From: Bacillota bacterium
GTDB taxonomy: Bacteria > Bacillota > Clostridia > Oscillospirales > Acutalibacteraceae
Assembly: GCA_023458755.1 (NCBI GenBank)
Contig: JAEWYE010000051.1
Coordinates: 45,253 to 109,252, forward strand
Length of the DNA stretch: 64,000 nt
Direction of reading: 5' to 3'
Below the pieces are notes generated by a model, which saw nothing but the letters and a program-made list of their open reading frames with translations, searched no databases and had not been told where the DNA came from. The position numbers and the translations under genes are program-made. Within the stretch, counting starts at the first letter, position 1. Each line of letters opens with the position of its first letter. Below are positions 50,979-60,265 of this stretch, one piece after another.

Positions 50979-51368
50979 CTATTCAGCCGGTTTTTCTTCT
51001 TTTGCTGCCGGTACTTCCGACGGCTCCGGAATAGGCTGAGCGTAAGTATCCACTTTTTTCTCCGCGCCCGGCTCCGTGTAGCTTTGCTGCATGGAAAGAC
51101 TCTTTTTGTTGCAGCTCTCCACACAATAACCGCATTGGATACAGCCGAAGCGTTCAATTGACCAGCTTTTTTTCGCACGGTCGACCGTAATGGCACCGGT
51201 CGGGCATTTTTTGGAGCAAAGTCCGCAGAACACGCAGGTGTCAATGTCTATGGCAATGTGACCTCTGGTACGCTCCGGATATACTCTGGGCTGCGTGGGG
51301 TACAGTCTTGTGGCCGGTTTTGAAAAAAGGTTATGAAAAACGGTTTTCGTAAAAGTCATTATATTCAT
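50979..51368 (-). CDS. echF: Ech hydrogenase ferredoxin-like subunit EchF (NuoI-like)
   Basis: 129 residues with two 4Fe-4S motifs, CVFCGLCSKKCPTG and CIQCGYCVESCNKK; the second has Asn where Pro is usual. It passes electrons from ferredoxin to the NiFe subunits. The C-terminal tail is long, Pro/Glu/Lys-rich and probably disordered. ATG 51368 is supported by AGGTAGG upstream. Follows echE by 8 bases. Confidence 0.9.
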   Translation of the reverse strand: MNIMTFTKTVFHNLFSKPATRLYPTQPRVYPERTRGHIAIDIDTCVFCGLCSKKCPTGAITVDRAKKSWSIERFGCIQCGYCVESCNKKSLSMQQSYTEPGAEKKVDTYAQPIPEPSEVPAAKEEKPAE

Positions 51369-51376
51369 TGGATAGC

Positions 51377-52456
51377 CTACCTTTCGGTGCAGCTGATGCA
51401 CGGATCAATCGTTAAAATCAGAATCGGCACATCCGCAAGCTGACAACCCTTGAGTGTTTCGAGCAGACCCGGAATATTGGTAAACGTTGGCGTACGCACA
51501 CGCATACGGTCAACAAATTTGGTTCCGTTGGCCTTTACGTAATAAACGGCCTCTCCTCTCGGCTGCTCTACGCGCATAAAGCTTTCCCCGTTCGGGAAGC
51601 CTTTGACCGGCACCACGATTTCGCCGTCCGGAATTTTTGCCGCGGCCTGACGAATGATATCCATGGACTGGAATATTTCACGGATACGGACATCGGTACG
51701 GGCATAGGAATCGCCCACATCACTGGTGATCGGCTCAAAGTCGATGTTGGGATATGCGGCGTAACCCAGTTTACGTGTATCCAGTTTAATGCCGCTGGCA
51801 CGCATGAATGGGCCGACACAGGCCAAATCATGTGCCTGCTGTTTGGTTAAGAAACCGACATCGCGCAAACGGGTGTTAACGGAATAATCGTTTAAGAACA
51901 CGGTAGTTAATTCCTTAAGTTCCTTCTCCATATCCGCAAATATTTTGAGGAAATCAGAAATCATTTCGCTGCTCATGTCTTTGCGCTGACCGCCGACTTT
52001 ATTGACGGAGAAAATCACGCGTCCGCCGGTGGATGCTTCAAACATATCAAGGATTTTTTCGCGCATGCGCCAAGACTGCATGAAAAGGCTTTCAAAACCA
52101 AATGCGTCCGCCAGTAAACCGAGCCACAAAAGGTGGCTGTGGATACGGGACATTTCGCACCAGATGGTACGCAGATATTTTGCGCGCTCCGGTATTTCGA
52201 CCTGCATGATTTCTTCTATGGCCTGACAATAGCCCATGCCGTGCATAAAGCTGCAGATACCGCAGATGCGTTCCGCAACAAATGCCATTTCGTTAAAATC
52301 TTTTTTCTCCACCAGTTTCTCAAGTCCTCTGTGAATAAAACCGATGGACGGCACCGCTTCCACTACTTTTTCATCTTCCAGAACCAAATCGAGATGAATC
52401 GGTTCCGGCAAAACCGGATGCTGCGGACCGAACGGTACAATACTGCGAGTGGACAT
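51377..52456 (-). CDS. echE: Ech-type NiFe hydrogenase large subunit EchE
   Basis: 359 residues. Both nickel-ligand motifs of a true hydrogenase are present, ERICGICSFMHG (C65/C68) and DPCISC (C353/C356), which separates it from Nuo/Complex I NuoD. The group 4 type is shown by its NuoD-like sequence and neighbours. The protein ends TER right after the second CxxC, so there is no C-terminal extension to be cleaved. It reduces protons with ferredoxin electrons and couples this to ion transport. ATG with AAGGAGG upstream. Confidence 0.96.
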   Translation of the reverse strand: MSTRSIVPFGPQHPVLPEPIHLDLVLEDEKVVEAVPSIGFIHRGLEKLVEKKDFNEMAFVAERICGICSFMHGMGYCQAIEEIMQVEIPERAKYLRTIWCEMSRIHSHLLWLGLLADAFGFESLFMQSWRMREKILDMFEASTGGRVIFSVNKVGGQRKDMSSEMISDFLKIFADMEKELKELTTVFLNDYSVNTRLRDVGFLTKQQAHDLACVGPFMRASGIKLDTRKLGYAAYPNIDFEPITSDVGDSYARTDVRIREIFQSMDIIRQAAAKIPDGEIVVPVKGFPNGESFMRVEQPRGEAVYYVKANGTKFVDRMRVRTPTFTNIPGLLETLKGCQLADVPILILTIDPCISCTER

Positions 52457-52473
52457 TCGATATTCCTCCTTTA

Positions 52474-52809
52474 TTATTTAAAAGGCGTTTTCTTTTCCGT
52501 ACGGTACAGGGTGCCTTTATAATCAATGGAAATTAAGTCAATTTGAACGCCGAACAGGTCGTGGATTTCATTTTCATATAAAAACGCGGGTGGAAAAATT
52601 TTGCTGATGCTCAATACTTTCGCGTCTGTACCAATGTTGATGCGAAAATGCAGAAGGTCATACTCCCGAGCAAAGGAATACAGAAGTTCATAGCCCTCCT
52701 GCGTTCTGGTACAGCAGATTTGTACCAAACGGTAGCCGTCATTTTTCACTTTAAGGGTTTCGGTGATCAGGTCACCGCAGCCGATATTTCGAGTTTGAGA
52801 ATCTGCCAT
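52474..52809 (-). CDS. echD: Ech hydrogenase subunit EchD (NuoC-like)
   Basis: 111 residues, NuoC/30-kDa-subunit type, with FPPAFLYENEIHDLFGVQ as the signature (residues about 75-92). Structural link between the large and small subunits. Shorter than NuoC, as usual in Ech. The start overlaps the echC stop by one base. Confidence 0.9.
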   Translation of the reverse strand: MADSQTRNIGCGDLITETLKVKNDGYRLVQICCTRTQEGYELLYSFAREYDLLHFRINIGTDAKVLSISKIFPPAFLYENEIHDLFGVQIDLISIDYKGTLYRTEKKTPFK

Positions 52810-53270
52810 TACTCCGCCTCCTTGTCCGAATCGTCATATTCGCCGTTTTTCATTGCCTTGTGCTTTTCTTCCAGCAGAGCGACTGCTTTGACAACACCGT
52901 CAATAATGGCTTCCGGCCTTGCGGCGCAGCCGGGAACATAAATGTCAACCGGAATAACAGTATCCGCTCCGCCCAAAATATTGTAGCAATCTTTAAAAAT
53001 TCCGCCGTTGCAGGCGCAGATACCGACTGCGACAACCACCTTCGGATTTGGCATTTGCGAGTAAATCTGCTCAACAATCGGTTTATTCTGCGCATTGATG
53101 CCGCCGGTAATCAGAAAAATATCGGCATGCTTTGGATTTCCGGTATTGATTACGCCAAAACGTTCTACATCATAAAGAGGAGTCAAACAGGCAAGTACCT
53201 CAATGTCACAGCCGTTGCAGCTGGAGCCATCGTAATGTAAAAGCCAAGGGGACTTGGATACACTTGACAT
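52809..53270 (-). CDS. echC: Ech hydrogenase small subunit EchC (NuoB-like)
   Basis: 153 residues holding the proximal 4Fe-4S cluster; ligands fit C18 and C21 (SCNGCDIE), C85 (GICACNGG) and C115 (PGCAARPE). No signal peptide, so the catalytic part faces the cytoplasm. ATG with AGGAGG upstream; 15 bases after echB. Confidence 0.95.
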   Translation of the reverse strand: MSSVSKSPWLLHYDGSSCNGCDIEVLACLTPLYDVERFGVINTGNPKHADIFLITGGINAQNKPIVEQIYSQMPNPKVVVAVGICACNGGIFKDCYNILGGADTVIPVDIYVPGCAARPEAIIDGVVKAVALLEEKHKAMKNGEYDDSDKEAE

Positions 53271-53284
53271 GTAATTTGCACCTC

Positions 53285-54148
53285 CTAGTAGTGAATCAAA
53301 GTTAAGATCATCAAATTAATAACACCGGCAATCAAAGTAACCAGCCATGTCGATTTCAGCATAGCTTCCCATTTAACTCTTGGGAACGTGTTATCTACTA
53401 ATATTTCAATAAAATAAGCAATCATGCATACCACAATGGCAATGGGGATACTCCACCAGTTGGAATTTAACACAAACAAGGCAACAATGCCAATTAAAAA
53501 TGTAGTTTCATACCAGTGGGAAAGCTCAACCAAAGCCAAAATATTACCCGAAAGCTCAGTAGTTGTACCTTTTACCATTTCCTGATGTGCTTCATGAGAT
53601 GTACTTAAATCAAACGGAGATTTGCGGAACTTGATGGTAAGAATATAAAGGAAACCGACAAAGATGCCCGGCAGATAAGCAATTGCCGAAACATTGCTGT
53701 GAATAATATCACTCACGGCGAAACTGCCGGTATACTTGTAAAATCCAATCGCGACCAAAAAGGTCATCGGCTCATACGCAACCATCTGCAGAAGCTCTCT
53801 CTGTGAACCCATAGAGCTGTATGGGGAGTTGGCAGAGCATGCCGCCATGATAAAGAACATTTCCGCCAGCGTAAGCGCAAAGAAGGTAAGAAGCAAATCG
53901 CCGCCGGAAAAGAACAGACAGCCCGTAAACACCACAAAAATAACAAAGCCGCAAACCAAAAAGTCCTGTACACTGTTTACCACAACGGACTGCTTGGAAA
54001 AAAGCTTAAAGAGGTCATAGAAAGGCTGAAGAAGCGGCGGACCCTGACGCCCCTGCAGACGCGCGCTGATCACACGGTCAAATCCGGCAATTAAGCCGCC
54101 GATAATCGGGCCTAGAATAAGATAAAGTACAACGGAAAGTATCCACAT
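53285..54148 (-). CDS. echB: Ech hydrogenase membrane subunit EchB (NuoH-like)
   Basis: 287 residues, about eight helices. DRVISARLQGRQGPPLLQPF and FRKSPFDLSTSHEAHQEMV are the NuoH-family loops at the quinone/cluster interface. Anchors the hydrophilic arm and takes part in ion translocation. ATG 54148 is chosen (GGAGG 11 nt upstream). echA overlaps or abuts it. Confidence 0.94.
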   Translation of the reverse strand: MWILSVVLYLILGPIIGGLIAGFDRVISARLQGRQGPPLLQPFYDLFKLFSKQSVVVNSVQDFLVCGFVIFVVFTGCLFFSGGDLLLTFFALTLAEMFFIMAACSANSPYSSMGSQRELLQMVAYEPMTFLVAIGFYKYTGSFAVSDIIHSNVSAIAYLPGIFVGFLYILTIKFRKSPFDLSTSHEAHQEMVKGTTTELSGNILALVELSHWYETTFLIGIVALFVLNSNWWSIPIAIVVCMIAYFIEILVDNTFPRVKWEAMLKSTWLVTLIAGVINLMILTLIHY

Positions 54149-54149
54149 A

Positions 54150-56069
54150 TTAAACCGCACCTCCAATTGCAATGATCATCAAAATAATTATTACTGCGGC
54201 AGCAAAAACAAGTGACGGTTTCAATATTTTCTTTTCACCGAAATAGTTTTCCATATACCAGTTGGATAGATACAATTTTTCCTCTTGACCGAAGGAGTTG
54301 ATAAATTTACGGTCATCACCCGCGTTGGCACCGGCCATGTAAGACATAACCACCTTATTCTTTTTGCCAAAGGTAAGGAAGTGAACGGATACCGGCAGAA
54401 TCAGAATCAGGCAGAGCATCATCAGCATGATGTTTGTATTGCCGCTGCTGATAATAGCGGGCATAGATTTGTGGAACGTATCCACTAAGTAAGGTTCCAC
54501 CAAATTGGTGGAACATATTGGGAAGACCAGGCAAAGAACAATAACCAGTGCCGCCTGTGAGAACAGAGACACCCACTCGCTTCCCTTTGTTGTGTTCGGC
54601 AAACGCTCAGAGTGATGGGAAACCACCACCAGCTTGCCAAGCCATTTTGTCCAGTAGAAAAGTGTGGTCGCACTGCCGAAGATCAAAAATACAACAAGCA
54701 GCAGGCTGTTGGAATCCACGAAAGCTTTCAGCGCTGCCCACTTGGAAATCAGCATGCCGAACGGTGCCAGGAACATACCGGCAATACCTACGATCATGAT
54801 GAAAGCCAGTCTCGGCAATTTTACAATCAAGCCATGCATATCCTCAATGTTGCGGCTGCCAGTGCTGTTTTCAACCGCACCGACGGAAAGGAACATTAGG
54901 GACTTGGATACGGCGTGGAACATCATTAGGAGTACGCCTGCCCACACGGCCTCATACATGCCGATACCCGCGCATGCGGTAATCAGGCCAAGATTGGAAA
55001 CCGTGGAGTATGCCAAAACCTTTTTGCCATCGCTCTGCGAAACCGCAAGCATGGAGGTAGCCAAAAAGGTAAAGCCGCCGATTGTGGATACCATGGTGCC
55101 CGCAGCATTGCCGCAAAGAAGCGGAGCAAGACGAAGCAGCAAATATACACCCGCTTTTACCATGGTTGCGGAGTGCAAAAGCGCCGAGGTAGGAGTAGGT
55201 GCGACCATAGCGCCCAAAAGCCAGCCGGAAAACGGCAGCTGCGCACTTTTGGTAAGACCGGCAAATGCAAGCAGAATAACCGGAATAATAACCATTTCGC
55301 TGCCAGCCAGTTTCAAAAGACTTTGAAGCGTTGCAATATGGAAATGAATGGAACAGAACACAATTGCAACCGCAAAACCAAGTCCGCCCAACAGATTCAT
55401 CCATAAAGCCCGGAAAGAATTATTCATCGCTTCGGTTGACCTGTTATAGCCGATGAGCAGGAACGAGCAAATGCTGGTGATTTCCCAGAAGAAATACATC
55501 CAGGTAAGGTTGCCCGAGAAGATAAGGCCAAACATAGCGCCCAAAAAGACAAACAGCATTGCAAAGAAAAACGGGCAGCGGTCTTTGTATTCTGTGTGAT
55601 GGTGATGATAATCTTTCATATATCCCACCGCGTAAACACAAATCAAAGCACCAACTACGCCGACAATCAAGCTCATTATAATAGTTAGCCTGTCCGCAAA
55701 AATATGGGCGCCCTCTTCAACACTTTGTCCGGTCAGTTCCAACCAAGCAATTAAGCCTGTCTGTGCTACCGAAAGCAGGGCAACGTAATATTTTTTGTAG
55801 CGGAATCCATAATAAACTACAAGTGCCATTAAACCAAACTCTGCGAACAGCATAACCATGTCAATTTCATGCGTTTCCGGCAGAAAATCCATAGCTTTAC
55901 CGTTGATTAAGGCATTCACCGCAAAGTACAGGGTAGCTGCAACAATCAGGGCACAACATGTATAAATAAATGTATCTCGTGTTCTCCCCTGGCGTTTCAT
56001 AAATGTTGTAATAAGTGCAGCTACAAAAGGAAAAATAATGAGAAATGCAATAACCTCCATACCAGCCAC
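54150..56069 (-). CDS. echA: Ech hydrogenase antiporter-like subunit EchA (NuoL-like)
   Basis: 639 residues, about 14-16 helices of the Mrp/NuoL ion-pump type. Conserved parts are FFFAMLFVFLGAMFG, MYFFWEITSICSFLLIG, KSAQLPFSGWLLGAM and TPTSALLHSATMVKAG (broken-helix lysines). Pumps H+ or Na+ driven by the hydrogenase. The start is GTG 56069, 5 nt after GGAG. First gene of echABCDEF, matching the archaeal Ech order. Confidence 0.94.
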   Translation of the reverse strand: MAGMEVIAFLIIFPFVAALITTFMKRQGRTRDTFIYTCCALIVAATLYFAVNALINGKAMDFLPETHEIDMVMLFAEFGLMALVVYYGFRYKKYYVALLSVAQTGLIAWLELTGQSVEEGAHIFADRLTIIMSLIVGVVGALICVYAVGYMKDYHHHHTEYKDRCPFFFAMLFVFLGAMFGLIFSGNLTWMYFFWEITSICSFLLIGYNRSTEAMNNSFRALWMNLLGGLGFAVAIVFCSIHFHIATLQSLLKLAGSEMVIIPVILLAFAGLTKSAQLPFSGWLLGAMVAPTPTSALLHSATMVKAGVYLLLRLAPLLCGNAAGTMVSTIGGFTFLATSMLAVSQSDGKKVLAYSTVSNLGLITACAGIGMYEAVWAGVLLMMFHAVSKSLMFLSVGAVENSTGSRNIEDMHGLIVKLPRLAFIMIVGIAGMFLAPFGMLISKWAALKAFVDSNSLLLVVFLIFGSATTLFYWTKWLGKLVVVSHHSERLPNTTKGSEWVSLFSQAALVIVLCLVFPICSTNLVEPYLVDTFHKSMPAIISSGNTNIMLMMLCLILILPVSVHFLTFGKKNKVVMSYMAGANAGDDRKFINSFGQEEKLYLSNWYMENYFGEKKILKPSLVFAAAVIIILMIIAIGGAV

Positions 56070-56261
56070 CGTTTCTCCACGCTATAAATAAAAGATTAAC
56101 AAAGCACAAAGCGGCTCTAACATTTCGCGTGGAGAAATCATAGAACCACCCGCAGGTCAACAAATTGTATCTGGTTTTTCCGCATTTTAACAAGCCAAAA
56201 GCTGCCTTATCATGCTGAATGGTCAGTATTTATCCGTTGCCGCAGTCGCTTGACTTGTTTA

Positions 56262-56290
56262 ATATTACTGCACTTTTCGCGCATTGTCAA
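56262..56290 (-). promoter_or_regulatory. Promoter of the ech-hyp operon
   Basis: TTGACA (56290-56285), 17 bp, TAATAT (56267-56262), giving a leader of about 185 nt before echA. I see no certain Rex, FNR or riboswitch pattern there. The rest of the 56291-56697 gap is AT-rich with no gene. Confidence 0.75.
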
Positions 56291-56697
56291 TTCAAGATTT
56301 GTAAAAAACGACATAATTCTGCTGTTAAACTTGTAACAATTCCCAATATTATTACTCATGATAAATTAGTAGCAAATTAATTCTGATTTAATACTAATTC
56401 TATACAATTTTGGAATATGCGAGTAAACTTCTGTATTCCAGTATCGCCAGAAGATAAATCTTTTTAGATATGAGATAATTGATTTTGTATGGGTAAAGAG
56501 TAGCGATACCGCCCGCTTTCTTTTTTTCATTTTATAAGTCAGGGATTGTCCTTTTTCCTGTATAATTATTAATTTTATTAAGTCAAACTTGTCTGATAGA
56601 AACCGCGATTCGCGGAATAATACTAAAAAACGTTGAAATCCAATAAGTTATACTTTTTAATTGGATAATCGTATAAAAGAAAGTTTGAGAAAATCAC

Positions 56698-57651
56698 ATG
56701 GATATGCAATCGTATCATACGGAAAAGCGCCGCAAACGCGTGAAGCTGATATTTAATCCAAAATCCGGGTCATCCAATGATTCTCCGGTACAGCTGATGA
56801 ATATTATCAACACGCTGCAAACATGGAAATTGATCCCGGAGGTTTATTTGCTGCAGCCGGACAGCGATTTGCAAAAAATGGTCACCGAAGCACTTGCGGG
56901 CGGAATTCACCTGTTTATAGCATGCGGAGGGGACGGCACGATTTCTGCCGTTGCAAAGGCAATTACCGGCTTGCCTGCCACTTTGGGAATTATTCCGACC
57001 GGGACGCAGAACAACATTGCGCACAGCCTGAATATCCCCGCGGATATTGCGGACGCGGTTTCCGTTTTTCGATTAGGCCGCCGCGCAAAAATTGATATGG
57101 GATCAGTGACATGCGGAGAAATCCGCACTCCGTTTTTGGAAATATGTTCGGTGGGGCTTATGTCTTCCCTGTTTCCCGCCGCAGATGAAATTCAGCACGG
57201 ACACGTGGAAAAAATCGGTGATTTTCTGTCCACGCTTGTCAGCTGTTCTCCTTCCGCCATCCGGCTGCTGTTAGAAGGAAAGCAGGAAATCAGCAAAACA
57301 GGTCATGTTGTGTTAATTTCCAACATGCCGTATGTAGGGCGGCACTTTTGCGTTGGAGAAGCAAACGCCTTTAAAGACGGCCTGCTTGATGTACTGCTGT
57401 TTTCAGATCTGACAAAAATGGATTTGTTGGGGTGCGCGATAAAAGGTGCAGATGTAAATGAATTGAACGACCACCGCATTGAGTGTTTTCATGTACGTCA
57501 ATTGGAAATCGATACAGACCCGGCCATGTCCGTTATGGTAGATGGCAACATGGTAGGAGAAGGCAGGATTCAAATTGAAGTAAATCACAGCAGTCTGGCT
57601 GTTCTGCTAAAAGCTCCTGTTCGAGAGAAACCTGAGGTAAAAACAGAATGA
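56698..57651 (+). CDS. Diacylglycerol kinase-family lipid kinase (DagK/YegS type)
   Basis: 317 residues. VKLIFNPKSGS (start), CGGDGTISAV (catalytic GGDGT) and IPTGTQNNIAHSL are the DAGK_cat motifs. Phosphorylates diacylglycerol or a related lipid on the membrane surface. No clear ribosome site before the ATG, so the start is uncertain. The next gene, a PAP2 phosphatase, overlaps its stop by 4 bp, pairing a lipid kinase with a lipid phosphatase. Confidence 0.9.
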   Translation: MDMQSYHTEKRRKRVKLIFNPKSGSSNDSPVQLMNIINTLQTWKLIPEVYLLQPDSDLQKMVTEALAGGIHLFIACGGDGTISAVAKAITGLPATLGIIPTGTQNNIAHSLNIPADIADAVSVFRLGRRAKIDMGSVTCGEIRTPFLEICSVGLMSSLFPAADEIQHGHVEKIGDFLSTLVSCSPSAIRLLLEGKQEISKTGHVVLISNMPYVGRHFCVGEANAFKDGLLDVLLFSDLTKMDLLGCAIKGADVNELNDHRIECFHVRQLEIDTDPAMSVMVDGNMVGEGRIQIEVNHSSLAVLLKAPVREKPEVKTE

Positions 57652-58433
57652 GAGATTCCGATAATATGGGAAATAGCAATAATATTACTGAGATGAAATG
57701 GTATCTGCGGGTAATTTACTACATCCGCCATGCGCGGCCCACTTTTTGGCTGACCGCCATTCTTGCCGCTCTTGTATTGTTTGTAATTCTTGTCCCTTCT
57801 GCTTTTTGGATGCATTTATGGCTCAGTATAAAAAAACACAAGGTGCTTGTCAGTATGCTCCTGCTGTTCTGCCTGCTGATTGTCTCTCTGATTTGGTCCG
57901 CCGGTCAGCGCATTGACGCGCTTGTGTTTTCCTTTTTTAACGCACACGGACACCGCCCTTTGTGGCTTGACCGAACCATGCTGGCGATTACGGAATTAGG
58001 CAACGGCATCGTAACGATTGCCATCGCGCTGATTCTATTTTTTGCGGTTGACCATCAATTGGCTTACAAGTTCGTTTGGGGCACCTTAACCTTGTGGTTA
58101 ATTGTAGAACTGATGAAGGTATTGATACGCCGCCCGCGCCCTTTTACGAAAATGACAGATACGCGAGTGGTCGGCACACGTGCCAGAGGAAAATCTTTTC
58201 CCAGCGGACACACCAGTCAGGCATTTTATATTGCAACATTGCTGTTTCAATATTTTCACGCCAATATTCTGCTGGCAGTCGTATTGTATATAACTGCCCT
58301 TTTGGTAGGGATTACCCGCATGTATATGGGAATGCATTATCCGCGCGACGTGCTGGCGGGCGCCATGCTGGGAACATGCTGGGGTGTTGTCGGTGTTATC
58401 ATAAACAGCAAAATTTTTGGACTAATTTTCTAA
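57648..58433 (+). CDS. PAP2-family membrane phosphatase
   Basis: 261 residues, about six helices. The three catalytic motifs are KVLIRRPRPF, FPSGHTS and RMYMGMHYPRDVLAG. Acts on phosphatidate, undecaprenyl pyrophosphate or similar lipids on the outer face. The start (ATGA overlap with the kinase gene) implies coupling. Substrate unresolved. Confidence 0.92.
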   Translation: MRDSDNMGNSNNITEMKWYLRVIYYIRHARPTFWLTAILAALVLFVILVPSAFWMHLWLSIKKHKVLVSMLLLFCLLIVSLIWSAGQRIDALVFSFFNAHGHRPLWLDRTMLAITELGNGIVTIAIALILFFAVDHQLAYKFVWGTLTLWLIVELMKVLIRRPRPFTKMTDTRVVGTRARGKSFPSGHTSQAFYIATLLFQYFHANILLAVVLYITALLVGITRMYMGMHYPRDVLAGAMLGTCWGVVGVIINSKIFGLIF

Positions 58434-58447
58434 ACCGATTTTCAAGT

Positions 58448-58494
58448 AAACGTATGGACAAATTACCTGGACCAAAAAGCTTGGGTATACGTTT
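58448..58494 (+). terminator. Probable terminator of the lipid kinase-PAP2 operon
   Basis: AAACGTAT (58448-58455) pairs with ATACGTTT (58487-58494), with T's continuing to 58496. The loop is long and the stem short. Confidence 0.5.
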
Positions 58495-58591
58495 TTGATT
58501 TGATGTTTATATAATGTCCGCTGAACAATTAGGAACTAAGAGAAAACAAGAGATATTAAAAGTAAATGAAAAAATTCATAGGTTGGAAATT

Positions 58592-58669
58592 CTTGCGCCC
58601 CAGCGGAGCGAAAAGGGCGGCTTCGCCGCCCTCACCCCCCTCAGTTGGCGCGCGGGAGCGCGCAACAGT
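58592..58669 (-). repeat. GC-rich intergenic repeat, copy D
   Basis: On the minus strand it reads ACTGTTGCGCGCTCCCGCGC, GCCAACTGAGGGGGGTGA, GGGCGGCGAAGCCGCCC, TTTT, CGCTCCGCTGGGGCGCAAG. It matches copy C along its length with few changes. It fills most of the 58434-58794 gap together with the tandem 20-mer. Confidence 0.85.
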
Positions 58670-58711
58670 AACGTAGAGGTGAAAGTTTCCTATAAATTTA
58701 GTCAAATTCTA

Positions 58712-58751
58712 AAATACTGGTTTGTTTAGAGAAATACTGGTTTGTTTAGAG
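58712..58751 (+). repeat. Tandem duplication of a 20-mer
   Basis: AAATACTGGTTTGTTTAGAG occurs twice head to tail (58712-58731, 58732-58751) with no mismatch. Confidence 0.95.
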
Positions 58752-58794
58752 ACATTATATATAGAAAGCATACAATGAAATCAACTTCATCCAG

Positions 58795-58823
58795 TTGCAC
58801 GTGAGCGGATAGTATGCTATAAT
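58795..58823 (+). promoter_or_regulatory. Sigma-A promoter of the flippase gene
   Basis: TTGCAC (58795-58800), 17 bp, TATAAT (58818-58823), 43 bases before the start. Confidence 0.82.
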
Positions 58824-58866
58824 TTCTGTATTATAAAAATAAAAAGTTCCGGGAATGAGGTGCCGC

Positions 58867-60153
58867 ATGAAAAATTTCTTGGATAAACTAAAAGAAACAG
58901 GATTTTTTCATATCTTTTCCTCGCAGGTGCTCATTAAAATCGTAAGTCTTTGCAGCGGCCTTTTTATTGTGGGGTTACTTAGTGTATCCGACTATGGCAT
59001 TTACACCAACTCGACTACCGCTCTCAATACTTTTTTACTTTTGACCGGTTTAGGAACTTCTTCCGCCATGCTTCAATTTGGGAGTGAAAATTACCAAAAC
59101 CCTGAAAAGAAAAGGGCTTTTCTTAATTTTGGCTTTCGTGTCGGCTTTGCATTCAATTTATTAATGGTAATCGCCATTATATTATATGCGCTTCTCATCA
59201 TTCCGCTTTATGATAAATCTTCACAGCCGTTTTTGCTTCTGCTTGCTTTCATGCCGGCAGTTTTCTACATAAACGATGTCGTCTCTATAAATTTAAGAAT
59301 TGATTTAAGAAATAAAGCATATTCATTATTCAATACGATGAGTACCCTGCTCGTATTTGCGGCAACAATTAGCGGGGCAATTCTTGGCGGTATTTTCGGC
59401 ATTATCACACTGCGTTATGCGGCATATATTCTTACTATTTTATTAATCCTGTTATTAAGCCGGAATACCTTTGCTTTTCTTCACCATCCCGCAAAGTTAA
59501 TGCGCCATGAAAAAGCTGCCTTTATGAAGATATCCGTTATTTCAGCAGCGAACAACGGAATCGCCGCGCTCCTAAATGTGATCGACACCCTCTTGGTTGG
59601 AATCATTCTGAAGAACAATGTGACGACCGGAGCTTACGGTACCGCTTCACTCATTCCAACAGCCTTACTCTTTATTCCGCAATCCATTATGATTTATGTC
59701 TACCCTTATTTTGCAAGGCACAACCGCGATATTGTATGGGTAAAAAAACAATATCACAAGCTATTTAAAAGCATGCTCATCCTTAGTTTCATTATAACAA
59801 TTGGAATGTGCTTTTGTGTACCGCCGATAATCAAACTCTTTTTCGGCTCGAAATACGACAATTGTATTTCCATTTACCAGGTTCTTGTAGTAAGCTTTTT
59901 CTTTTCGGCCGTATTGAGAATGCCGTCCGGAAACATTCTGGTCACACTGAAAAAAGTAAAAATTAACTTCTATCTGGCAATCATTTCCGGCATTCTAAAT
60001 ATTGTTCTTGACATTCTGTTTATTAAAATATGGGGTGCCATAGGTGCGGCGATTGCAACACTTTGTGTGAATATCTTTATTGGTACGTGCAGTACCGTTT
60101 ATCTAAGAGTATTTCTCAACCGTAAACAAAGTCTCGATAATGTGGGGGCTTAA
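58867..60153 (+). CDS. Polysaccharide/lipid-linked oligosaccharide flippase (MOP superfamily)
   Basis: 428 residues, 12-14 helices, Wzx/MurJ/SpoVB-like. The N-terminal FHIFSSQVLIKIVSLCSG and repeated bundles are typical. It would flip a lipid-linked sugar across the membrane. No glycosyltransferase genes are adjacent, so the cargo is unknown. ATG 58867 follows GAGGTG by 4 nt; ATG 58855 precedes that site. Codons are more AT-rich than in the hyp/ech genes, so horizontal acquisition is possible. Confidence 0.85.
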   Translation: MKNFLDKLKETGFFHIFSSQVLIKIVSLCSGLFIVGLLSVSDYGIYTNSTTALNTFLLLTGLGTSSAMLQFGSENYQNPEKKRAFLNFGFRVGFAFNLLMVIAIILYALLIIPLYDKSSQPFLLLLAFMPAVFYINDVVSINLRIDLRNKAYSLFNTMSTLLVFAATISGAILGGIFGIITLRYAAYILTILLILLLSRNTFAFLHHPAKLMRHEKAAFMKISVISAANNGIAALLNVIDTLLVGIILKNNVTTGAYGTASLIPTALLFIPQSIMIYVYPYFARHNRDIVWVKKQYHKLFKSMLILSFIITIGMCFCVPPIIKLFFGSKYDNCISIYQVLVVSFFFSAVLRMPSGNILVTLKKVKINFYLAIISGILNIVLDILFIKIWGAIGAAIATLCVNIFIGTCSTVYLRVFLNRKQSLDNVGA

Positions 60154-60222
60154 AGTGCTCTGAAATTTGTTGTATTTTTAAATTAAGGCTTGTACAGCAG
60201 ACATTAATCAATTATAGACGAA

Positions 60223-60263
60223 GAAAAGCGGAATCGAACTGAGTGAATTCGACTCCGCTTTTC
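60223..60263. terminator. Bidirectional terminator between flippase and cooT
   Basis: GAAAAGCGGA (60223-60232) pairs with TCCGCTTTTC (60254-60263), plus inner TCGAA/TTCGA. On the plus strand GTTTATT follows. It overlaps the gap just before the cooT stop. Confidence 0.8.
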
Positions 60264-60265
60264 GT

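Noticed and set aside
50960..51244. N-terminal extension of the hypA ORF
   Set aside because: It overlaps echF in another frame; the HypA nickel ligand must be His2, which fixes the start at 50959.
56070..56260. Rex or FNR operator in the ech leader
   Set aside because: TTGTTAA-like half sites occur, but no convincing palindrome with the expected spacing.
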